Assembly: GCA_029934755.1 (NCBI GenBank)
Contig: JAOZLQ010000034.1
Location: 1-15,558, forward strand
DNA: 15,558 nt
DNA from: Desulfuromusa sp.
GTDB taxonomy: Bacteria; Desulfobacterota; Desulfuromonadia; Desulfuromonadales; Geopsychrobacteraceae
Direction: 5' to 3'
Shown here: positions 1-6,677 of the stretch, piece after piece
Position numbering within the stretch: the stretch's first letter is position 1
How the letters are laid out: each line of letters starts with the position of its first letter
Program-made: the position numbers and the translations under genes
The notes under the pieces: generated by a model
Database searches by the model: none
Told to the model about the DNA's origin: nothing
Seen by the model: only the letters and a program-made list of their open reading frames with translations

Positions 1-37
1 GCGTCACAAAAATAACTAAACGAAAAGGAGGTTTAAT

Positions 38-1396
38 GTGAAACAAATTTATGGAAAAATTGGATTGATCAGTCTTGCCTGTCTGCTGGTCTGGAGCGGG
101 ATGGCTTTTGCTGCTAATTCCCCGAACCTGGCTCCGCGCAAGGTTGAGATCAAGCGAGGCTACACCCCGGAAGCGGCAAAATGTATCGAATGTCATGCTG
201 AAAAAACCCCGGGTATTTATGAGGACTGGAAACTGGGCAAGATGGCAGGTGCCGGTATCTCCTGTTATGACTGTCACATGGTTGAGTCAAACTCGCCGAT
301 GGCAAGTCAGTGCTCCGGCTTAAAAGGGAGTCAAATATTTATTTCTCCAATGGTCTCCTCAGCAACCTGCGCACGCTGTCATCCATCTGAAGTTGATGAG
401 TTCCTGAAGAGTGGTCACGCAAATCTGTCACGTGCTGCCGTTTATGACAAAAATAAAGCCGGTGGAGTACTTGTTGCACTGCAAGTCAAGAATGAGGGTG
501 CTGGATTTTTGGGCGTAGAAGAAGGTTCTCTGGTCAATCACGCATCAAGAACAGGCGGTTGTCAGATGTGTCACGGTTCGGTTGTTGAAGTCGGTCCGGA
601 CAACAAACCAATCAAGAGCACTTGGCCTGCTGGTGTTGGAACCTTGTATCCTGACGGTTCAGTCGGTACCTGTACAGTATGTCATACCCGACATAAGTTC
701 TCTGTTGCAGAAGCCCGTAAGCCCGAAGCTTGTGCCAGTTGCCACTTGGGACCTGACCATCCCGATATCGAAATTTACCTTGAGTCCAAGCATGGCCAGA
801 TTTTCTTGACCGATGGTGAAGATTGGGAATGGGAGAGCGCTCCAGGAACCTGGCAACCAGGTGACTACAGAGCACCAACCTGTGCAGTTTGTCACATGTC
901 TGGAATCGGTGAACTGGAAACAACCCACAATGTCAATGATCGTCTCAAATGGGACCTGATGCATAAAAAGAGTGTTATTCGTAGCGGTGCTCGTGGCGAT
1001 GGCGTCAAAGGTGATAAGCTGATGCGTAAAGTTTGTATCAACTGTCATGGCGAAAGCCACATCGATAACACGAGACAAACGCTTGACAGTGCTGTTGCAT
1101 TGTACAATACCTATTGGGCTGAAGCAGTGAAAATGAAAAAAGACCTGGCTGCCAAGGGTCTGTTGAAGAAAGATGCCTGGAAAGATGGTTATCAGGAATT
1201 GATGTACTATCTCTGGCACCATACCGGTCGTCGTGCCCGTCAGGGTACCGCGATGAATGGACCTGATTATGCCCATTGGCATGGTTTCTTCCAGGTTTTC
1301 CAAGTTATGAAGGATATGCAGGATATTTATAACTGGAGAATCGAAAACAACAAGATTGAAGAGTTGAGTACCGTTATGAGTTCTGGTCCTCTCTAA
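38..1396 (+). CDS. Octaheme cytochrome c, hydroxylamine oxidoreductase (HAO) family
   Basis: A 452-residue secreted multiheme cytochrome. Residues 1-25 form a Sec signal peptide (charged MKQIYGK, hydrophobic core, cleavage after AFA). Eight CxxCH heme-binding motifs lie at 49-53, 76-80, 111-115, 175-179, 212-216, 232-236, 282-286 and 333-337. This count, their spacing and the GPDHP...SKHG stretch just after heme 6 (238-252) are typical of the HAO family, where an Asp-His pair (here D240-H241) lines the heme 4 active site. Family members oxidise hydroxylamine or hydrazine, or run in reverse to reduce nitrite or hydroxylamine to ammonium, in the periplasm. The C-terminal stretch 406-416 (MNGPDY then HWHG) carries Y411, a candidate for the heme-crosslinking tyrosine that separates oxidative from reductive members; I could not align it to confirm. 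The start is GTG, six bases after AAGGAGG (25-31); the overlapping ATG at 36 is followed at once by TGA. The family call is confident; reaction direction is unknown. Confidence 0.9.
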   Translation: MKQIYGKIGLISLACLLVWSGMAFAANSPNLAPRKVEIKRGYTPEAAKCIECHAEKTPGIYEDWKLGKMAGAGISCYDCHMVESNSPMASQCSGLKGSQIFISPMVSSATCARCHPSEVDEFLKSGHANLSRAAVYDKNKAGGVLVALQVKNEGAGFLGVEEGSLVNHASRTGGCQMCHGSVVEVGPDNKPIKSTWPAGVGTLYPDGSVGTCTVCHTRHKFSVAEARKPEACASCHLGPDHPDIEIYLESKHGQIFLTDGEDWEWESAPGTWQPGDYRAPTCAVCHMSGIGELETTHNVNDRLKWDLMHKKSVIRSGARGDGVKGDKLMRKVCINCHGESHIDNTRQTLDSAVALYNTYWAEAVKMKKDLAAKGLLKKDAWKDGYQELMYYLWHHTGRRARQGTAMNGPDYAHWHGFFQVFQVMKDMQDIYNWRIENNKIEELSTVMSSGPL

Positions 1397-1417
1397 ATCT
1401 GAATATTGTTCTAAAGT

Positions 1418-1450
1418 AAAAAAAGCCCCCGTCGCAAGATGGGGGCTTTT
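1418..1450. terminator. Rho-independent terminator, probably bidirectional
   Basis: A hairpin with arms AAAAGCCCCCGTC (1421-1433) and GATGGGGGCTTTT (1438-1450), one G-U pair, and a GCAA (GNRA-type) tetraloop. On the + strand it follows the cytochrome stop by 24 bases but has only four trailing Ts. On the - strand the stem is followed by seven Ts (complement of A1418-1424), so it is the better terminator for transcripts arriving from the large minus-strand operon. It probably serves both directions. Confidence 0.85.
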
Positions 1451-1483
1451 GATATCCATCCCATTGAACGAAAAGGTTAGATC

Positions 1484-1819
1484 ATGAAAAGGGTTTTTAT
1501 CATTTTTCTGCTGTTGTTAATTGCTGCAACCTGCTTCGCTCAGACAGAGAGTTTCGGGCCGGAACATGACAGCATTGTCAAAGTTTTTCAAAGTGAAGAA
1601 GAACCGGATGCCATGGACGCAATCTGGGAAAATCAAGCATTATTAAAAATAGGCGTTTTTAAACACAGTAGGGACTATGATCAGTATGCAACCCATGCCT
1701 GTGACATCATTGAAAAAAATGGTTTCCTGGGGAAAACAGTTGCAATTCAGATTGTCGATCTGAAGAAGCTGGCTGAAACCGATGAATGGGTCATATTGGG
1801 AGAGGCTCAATGCCGCTGA
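1484..1819 (+). CDS. Small secreted protein of unknown function
   Basis: I do not recognise a family. The 111-residue product starts with a clear Sec signal peptide (MKRVF, a hydrophobic run to about residue 16, likely cleavage after CFA at 19). Cys17 is not preceded by a good lipobox (AAT), so a lipoprotein is unlikely. The mature part of about 92 residues is acidic and has two cysteines, C73 and C110, that could form a disulfide in the periplasm. It has no CxxCH motif. AAAAGG at 1471-1476 is a well-placed ribosome site seven bases before the ATG. It lies just after the terminator that follows the octaheme cytochrome, so it may be transcribed separately or by read-through. It may be a partner of the cytochrome, but that is positional inference only. 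Its stop is one base from the stop of the convergent ferredoxin gene. Confidence 0.7.
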   Translation: MKRVFIIFLLLLIAATCFAQTESFGPEHDSIVKVFQSEEEPDAMDAIWENQALLKIGVFKHSRDYDQYATHACDIIEKNGFLGKTVAIQIVDLKKLAETDEWVILGEAQCR

Positions 1820-1820
1820 A

Positions 1821-2153
1821 CTAAATCAGCTCAAGCGCCTGATGTGGGCAGACAGAAACACAATCCCCACAATCGCAACATAGACTGATATCGACAACCA
1901 CTTTTTTACTGCCAAAACCATTTGGGAGTTCAGTCTCCAAAGTTAAAGCAGAATACGAGCAGGCAGCAATACAAGATCCGCAACCAGTACATTTATCCAA
2001 AACCGTGACAGGCATAGACGTATCTTCATTAGGGAATTTGTGGATTCCTTGGTTTTCCTTTAACCAGCTGTTTAATCTATTTTCTTTATGCCACTCACCA
2101 CAAAAGGAGTTACAGCTTTTATTCCGGCATCCGGTAACAATCTTCCAGAGCAA
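1821..2153 (-). CDS. 2[4Fe-4S] ferredoxin (start uncertain: TTG 2153 or ATG 2015)
   Basis: The last 64 codons, from ATG at 2015, encode a bacterial-type dicluster ferredoxin. The first cluster motif is C9-x2-C12-x2-C15-x3-C19 followed by Ser instead of the usual Pro. The second is C46-x2-C49-x2-C52-x3-C56-Pro. An extra cysteine (C47) lies next to the second motif. It probably carries low-potential electrons in the cytoplasm and is the last gene of the minus-strand operon, directly after an acyl-CoA dehydrogenase. The frame is open a further 46 codons upstream to TTG 2153, overlapping the dehydrogenase end by 35 bases. That extension holds three more cysteines and a plausible helical, Trp-containing stretch. 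Neither start has a convincing Shine-Dalgarno (a GAAGA upstream of ATG 2015; GCAGGTGA abutting TTG 2153). I give the longer form because 2015 would leave an odd 103-base gap in a tight operon. The ferredoxin call is firm; the N-terminus is not. Confidence 0.8.
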   Translation of the reverse strand: MLWKIVTGCRNKSCNSFCGEWHKENRLNSWLKENQGIHKFPNEDTSMPVTVLDKCTGCGSCIAACSYSALTLETELPNGFGSKKVVVDISLCCDCGDCVSVCPHQALELI

Positions 2154-3819
2154 TCACCTGCTTCCAAACCTGCTCAAAGTTGGATTGATTTTGTGCTGGT
2201 TTTTTAATCATCCGGTGATAAAATTTTTCCTGAGCAGAAAGATTATTGTGGTTAAGAATCATCTGCAAGGAAAAGTTGGAATAATCTCGAATCAGAAAAT
2301 CAAAAATCTGCTCCAGCAGATCGCTTCCAAGCTGGTAAACTCGGCTATTTTCCAGAATCAATTGGGCATAAACAACCAGAGTAAATAATTCACCAGCTGC
2401 CAGCATGTAGTCAATATTTCCCATCTGTTCTGCTGTCGGTGGAGCTTCTATCAGCAATTTCCGGAACAGTTCCACCTGCTCTCGGAATATGTCGATATTT
2501 TCTGACTCGAAACCTTGATAGGCGAGTCGGTAATCAGGAAAACGGATTTTTGCCAGACCTCCGGTGAACTGGTTGAACAGGTAACTATCGTCGGCAATGT
2601 CATTGCGCCGGGGAACTTTCGGGCAATCAAGTGGATCAAAGAAATAGTTACGGATAAATTTGATATTCAACGCCATATTGACGTGTTCAGTTCCCTCCAG
2701 TTTGGGGAGCAATCCAATATCACGAATGGCCATCTCGAAATAGGTATCCTGCTCAAAACCTTTGGCAGCAATAATATCGTGGAGTTGATTAACCACCTTC
2801 TCGCCTTGCGAAGTCACCTTCATTTTGACAATTGGATTAAAAAGGAGATACCGACGGTCATCATCAGAAGCACACCGCAAGTAATCACCGGCACGCAGAG
2901 CAAAAAGTTTAGCCGCGTTCAGGCGAGCATAGGCTTCGGTAAAAGTTTTGCGAACATGGGGGAAATCGGTAACAAGTTGATCATACAGACTACGCTTTGC
3001 TGCATGGTTGAGTGCTTCGTAAAAACAGTGAGTGGCAATTCCGATGGCGGCAAAGCCAAGCTCGAACTTACCAATATTGACCGTACTCAGGGATGAATCC
3101 CACGCCAGCTGTCCTACTGAAAGAATATCTTCCTGCTTGATCGGGTAATCGTGTAGACAATATTCGGCAACATAAGCTTGGCGAACTCCTGAAGTATCGA
3201 TTTTTTTGACACATTCGTATTTAGGATGATCACTTTTAACCACAAAAAATACGTATTCACCGGTATCAGCAAGCGTCCCGAAAGTTGAAACCAAAGCGGC
3301 ACAATTACCATTGCCGATGTAGTATTTCGAACCACGCGCCAGCCAGCTTCCATCCTCCTGCGGATAGAGCATCACTTCACTGGAGTAGAGATCGGCGCCA
3401 TGATCTTTTTCTGACAGACCGAAGGCAAAAACCCCACCATCCTGTAACAATTTTGCCGTATCGTGTTTAACTGCCTCGTTGTCACCCATCCAGATCGGTC
3501 CCAGTCCAAGAATGGAAACCTGCCAAGCATACCAATAGCACAATCCGTAAAAAGCCAGAACTTCATTGAATTCACCGATACGCCACATATCCCAGCGAGA
3601 ATCATCCGCACCGTACCCAGCAGGGGTCAACATGGTAGCAAAGACTTTTTCCTCTTTTATAAACGCGAGGAAATCCTCATACCAAACCATCGCTTGATCA
3701 TCCTCTTTGATCTGTTTTAACCCTTTTTTTTCAAAAAAAGCGATGGTTTTCTCTACCAGTTGACGGGATTTTTCATCGGCGTGCTCACGTTGATAGCGAT
3801 GTGGATTAAATAGAAGCAT
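2119..3819 (-). CDS. Acyl-CoA dehydrogenase family flavoprotein (divergent, 566 aa)
   Basis: An FAD-dependent acyl-CoA dehydrogenase that should introduce the alpha-beta double bond into an acyl-CoA. The recognisable landmarks are FGLSEKDHGADL (about 133-144), the counterpart of the usual LTEPxxGSD flavin/substrate loop, and LEGTEHVN (about 374-381), where E375 sits at the position of the catalytic base in the EGTxxI motif of the medium/short-chain members. At 566 residues it is much longer than a classical 380-residue enzyme and has a C-terminal helical extension after about residue 410. The frame is open to TTG 3834, but GGGAGGA at 3826-3832 overlaps that codon and lies six bases before ATG 3819, so 3819 is the start. 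Its end overlaps or abuts the ferredoxin gene, suggesting that pair works together. Substrate chain length cannot be read from sequence. Confidence 0.88.
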   Translation of the reverse strand: MLLFNPHRYQREHADEKSRQLVEKTIAFFEKKGLKQIKEDDQAMVWYEDFLAFIKEEKVFATMLTPAGYGADDSRWDMWRIGEFNEVLAFYGLCYWYAWQVSILGLGPIWMGDNEAVKHDTAKLLQDGGVFAFGLSEKDHGADLYSSEVMLYPQEDGSWLARGSKYYIGNGNCAALVSTFGTLADTGEYVFFVVKSDHPKYECVKKIDTSGVRQAYVAEYCLHDYPIKQEDILSVGQLAWDSSLSTVNIGKFELGFAAIGIATHCFYEALNHAAKRSLYDQLVTDFPHVRKTFTEAYARLNAAKLFALRAGDYLRCASDDDRRYLLFNPIVKMKVTSQGEKVVNQLHDIIAAKGFEQDTYFEMAIRDIGLLPKLEGTEHVNMALNIKFIRNYFFDPLDCPKVPRRNDIADDSYLFNQFTGGLAKIRFPDYRLAYQGFESENIDIFREQVELFRKLLIEAPPTAEQMGNIDYMLAAGELFTLVVYAQLILENSRVYQLGSDLLEQIFDFLIRDYSNFSLQMILNHNNLSAQEKFYHRMIKKPAQNQSNFEQVWKQVIALEDCYRMPE

Positions 3820-3825
3820 ACTGTA

Positions 3826-3832
3826 TCCTCCC
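3826..3832 (-). promoter_or_regulatory. Ribosome binding site fixing the start at 3819
   Basis: On the minus strand this reads GGGAGGA, six bases before ATG 3819. It overlaps the upstream in-frame TTG at 3834 and so rules that codon out as the start. Confidence 0.8.
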
Positions 3833-3851
3833 AAACTTTATGGTGATCGGG

Positions 3852-4643
3852 CTAAGAGAACTGCGAGAAATCAGCTTTACGCTTTTCAATAAAAGCGTTG
3901 ATTGCTTCCTGAGCCTCTGGCTTGGCTAATTGCCTAAGGAATAGATCCCCTTCTTTGCTCATCACTTCAGCAACCTGCTGAGCTTGATTTTCTTTCAGCA
4001 AAGATTTGGTCAGGCGAACAGATGCCGGTGGTTGTGCTGCCAGTTGAACTGCTTTAGCCATGACTTGATCAAGCAAATCGGGATGAGGGAAAATACGGTT
4101 AACCAGTCCAATCTCCAACGCCTTTTCAGCATCAATCGTTTCCCCCAGAAGTAATATTTCTGAAGCGCGCAAATGGCCGACCAGCTTTGGCAACAAATAG
4201 CTGGATGCTGCTTCAGGACAAAGGCCAAGATTCACAAAAGGGAGTCTGAATCTGGCGGTTTCATCAGCATAGACAAGATCACAATGGAGAAGCATCGTGG
4301 TGCCAATACCAACCGCTGCGCCACTGACCATTGCGATCACCGGCTTCTGCGCCTGACTGATCGCTCGCAAAAAACGGAACACCGGGCTATTTTCACCCGC
4401 AGGTGGATTCCCGGCAAAATCCCTCAGATCATTACCACTGGTAAAGCAATTATCCGTACCGTGAATCAGTATCACCCGAATCTGTTTATCCTGCTCCGCA
4501 GATTCCAGAGCCACAGTCATAGCATCGTACATCGCCAATGTCAGAGCATTCAGTTTATCCGGCCGTTGAATACCGATCTTCAAAATACCTTTATCCAGAA
4601 AGGTCGTCACTAACTCAGTTTCATCATTCATTGTTATATCCAT
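3852..4643 (-). CDS. Crotonase-fold enoyl-CoA isomerase-like protein (delta3-delta2 type)
   Basis: A 263-residue single-domain crotonase. FTSGNDL (67-73) and SGAAVGIG (107-114) are the oxyanion-hole segments. Classical enoyl-CoA hydratase needs two glutamates (Glu144/Glu164 in the rat enzyme), and aligning by eye the GGGCE...CD...PE region gives T116 and F136 here, so both are gone. Instead LPFVNLGLCPEAASSYLLPK (134-153) matches the Eci/PECI pattern (PF..LG..PE..SS), with E144 at the position of the single catalytic glutamate of peroxisomal-type delta3,delta2-enoyl-CoA isomerase. I therefore infer a double-bond isomerase for unsaturated acyl-CoAs rather than a hydratase, which fits the dienoyl-CoA reductase gene four bases upstream. 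The start ATG 4643 lacks a Shine-Dalgarno and probably relies on coupling to the TAA just before it; ATG 4631 is an alternative. Automatic annotation would probably say enoyl-CoA hydratase. Confidence 0.85.
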   Translation of the reverse strand: MDITMNDETELVTTFLDKGILKIGIQRPDKLNALTLAMYDAMTVALESAEQDKQIRVILIHGTDNCFTSGNDLRDFAGNPPAGENSPVFRFLRAISQAQKPVIAMVSGAAVGIGTTMLLHCDLVYADETARFRLPFVNLGLCPEAASSYLLPKLVGHLRASEILLLGETIDAEKALEIGLVNRIFPHPDLLDQVMAKAVQLAAQPPASVRLTKSLLKENQAQQVAEVMSKEGDLFLRQLAKPEAQEAINAFIEKRKADFSQFS

Positions 4644-4647
4644 TTAT

Positions 4648-6654
4648 TTATAGAAAGCTTCGACCTGCAGAAAACCCCTGATGAATTGCGTCGAAAACCA
4701 TTGCAGGCTGCTTTGCATCACCAACCACCTGGCAGAGAATATGTTGTTCAGCAGCAATTTTCTGCAACGGATTCTGCGCTTTTGTTCCCACGGCGAGAAC
4801 GACCGTCTCTGCTAAAATTTCATGGCGTTGCCCTGATTGTTCAATAATCACTCCGGTAGGGGTAATTTCAAGAACTTTAGCTTCAGTCCGGGTATCCATA
4901 TCTGAACGCTTGATATCTTGCAGCATGCTCCAGCGGGTCGATTTACCAAAGTTTGTTCCCAGCTTGTCGATCATTTCAATCAAAGTGACCTGCTTACTGC
5001 CAGTCGTAGCGAGACGGTAAAGTTCCTCTGCTGTTTCAGCTTGATTGACCAGTAAAAATTTTAATTCTTCTCCAGACAGGGTTCCCTGCTCCGCAAGAAA
5101 TAAAGCCGTTTCAACCCCAACAGCACCGCCGCCGATAATAGCAACGCGCTGACTGGTGATGACTTTTCCAGCCAAAACATCCCATGCCTGCACAACGTGA
5201 GGAAGACCTGCACCAGGGATATTGGGAGAAATTGAGATGCCACCCGTTGCCAGAATTAAAGCTTCTGGTTTTAGTTCCGCTAATAATTTGCCATCAACAG
5301 TTGAATTCAAAATAATTTTTACATTCAGATCTATCAATTGTTCTTGTAGATCATTCACAAGGTACAAAAATTCATCGCGGCCCGGAGGTGCTCCAGCAAG
5401 ATGGAGTTGCCCGCCCAAACGATGACTCTGCTCATGAAGAACAACCTCATGACCCTGTTCAGCGGCAGCAATAGCCGCGCTCATTCCAGCGGCCCCACCA
5501 CCAACAACCATCACCGTCCGGGGATGATCGGTTTTCTTTGGTTGAGTTTCAAGCTCTTTGCCAACCCGAGGGTTACACAGGCATTCCACCGGTTTCATCT
5601 TGAATAAATTATCGAAACAGCCTTGGGCACAAGCAACACAGTGAATAATTTTATTTTCCTGATGTTCACGGGCTTTATTAGGCAATTGCGGATCGGCAAT
5701 GAGAGACCTTCCCATAGCAACCATGTCGCAGAATCCGGCATTGATTAAATTACGTGCGACATCAGGATCATTGATCCGATGACCGGCAATCACCGGGACA
5801 TTGACTGCGCTACGAATATCCCGAGCAAGGTAGGCAAAAACACCGCGTGGAACCTTGGTGACTATCTGTGGAACCTGGGCTTCGTGCCAACCGACATTAA
5901 TGCTGAGAGCATCCACCCCCGCATCAACCAGTTGAACGGCAAAAGCTTTTAATTCCTCCCGACCGATTCCACCCGGCATAAAATCGTTTCCATTGATTCT
6001 CACCAGCAGCGGGAAATCATCCCCAGTTGTCGCTTTGACAGCTTGAATGACCTCTAAGCCAAAGCGCATCCGGTTTTCCAAACTGCCGCCATACTGATCC
6101 TGACGCTGGTTGGTCAACGGGGAGAGAAATTCACTGATAAGATACCCGGTTCCAGCAAGAACTTCCACCGCGTCGAACCCGGCGGTCTGAACCCGGCCAG
6201 CAGCATCAGCAAAGCGTTGAATAAGTACAGGAATCTCCTCTATCTCTAATTCACGTGGCGTTTCTCTGGTCAACCGTGATGGAATTGGTGAAGGAGCGAC
6301 CGGTTTTTTCCCTCCCAGAAACATGGAAAAATTATACCGTCCGGCATGGTTGAGCTGTACACATGCCATGGCACCATCTTTCTTGATGACTTCCGCCAGT
6401 CTTGTCAAACCAGGCAGAAACTCATCGCTATGGGCACCAATATTTCCAGGGAGACCGGAAAGTTCATCAATAGTCGCATAGCCAACGCAGATCATACCAA
6501 CGCCACCTTTAGCTCGCTCAGCATAAAAGTTGATCAATTGGTCGGTGATAGCAAATTTACGACACATATTCATATGCATGGCCGGCATTAGAATCCGATT
6601 TTTCAACTCTAACTTGCCAATCGTGATGGGATCAAATAATCGATCAGATATCAT
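4648..6654 (-). CDS. 2,4-dienoyl-CoA reductase-like NADH:flavin oxidoreductase
   Basis: A 668-residue iron-sulfur flavoprotein of the FadH/2-enoate reductase/BaiCD type. The N-terminal old-yellow-enzyme barrel (about 1-330) keeps the E. coli FadH catalytic pair: Tyr in GYLISEFL (Y171) and His in VGWHEA (H257). A [4Fe-4S] motif C339-x2-C342-x3-C346-x11-C358 follows, with the FadH spacing. The C-terminal half has two Rossmann folds, VVGGGAAG (about 383-390, FAD) and IIGGGAVG (506-513, NAD(P)). About 30 extra residues (524-553) are inserted after the second glycine motif. The enzyme should reduce 2,4-dienoyl-CoA, passing electrons NAD(P)H-FAD-FeS-FMN, in the breakdown of unsaturated fatty acids; 2-enoate reductase activity is the main alternative. 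AGGA eight bases before ATG 6654 supports the start. Only four bases separate it from the isomerase gene. Confidence 0.9.
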   Translation of the reverse strand: MISDRLFDPITIGKLELKNRILMPAMHMNMCRKFAITDQLINFYAERAKGGVGMICVGYATIDELSGLPGNIGAHSDEFLPGLTRLAEVIKKDGAMACVQLNHAGRYNFSMFLGGKKPVAPSPIPSRLTRETPRELEIEEIPVLIQRFADAAGRVQTAGFDAVEVLAGTGYLISEFLSPLTNQRQDQYGGSLENRMRFGLEVIQAVKATTGDDFPLLVRINGNDFMPGGIGREELKAFAVQLVDAGVDALSINVGWHEAQVPQIVTKVPRGVFAYLARDIRSAVNVPVIAGHRINDPDVARNLINAGFCDMVAMGRSLIADPQLPNKAREHQENKIIHCVACAQGCFDNLFKMKPVECLCNPRVGKELETQPKKTDHPRTVMVVGGGAAGMSAAIAAAEQGHEVVLHEQSHRLGGQLHLAGAPPGRDEFLYLVNDLQEQLIDLNVKIILNSTVDGKLLAELKPEALILATGGISISPNIPGAGLPHVVQAWDVLAGKVITSQRVAIIGGGAVGVETALFLAEQGTLSGEELKFLLVNQAETAEELYRLATTGSKQVTLIEMIDKLGTNFGKSTRWSMLQDIKRSDMDTRTEAKVLEITPTGVIIEQSGQRHEILAETVVLAVGTKAQNPLQKIAAEQHILCQVVGDAKQPAMVFDAIHQGFSAGRSFL

Positions 6655-6677
6655 TGAATATCCTATCAGTTGTTAAA

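Noticed and set aside
659..1459. 266-codon minus-strand open frame opposite the octaheme cytochrome
   Set aside because: It is antisense to a gene with eight heme motifs and a signal peptide, begins inside the terminator hairpin, and shows no domain or ribosome site.
2515..3096. 193-codon plus-strand open frame inside the acyl-CoA dehydrogenase gene
   Set aside because: Shadow of the well-supported dehydrogenase; no recognisable motifs and it runs opposite to the operon.
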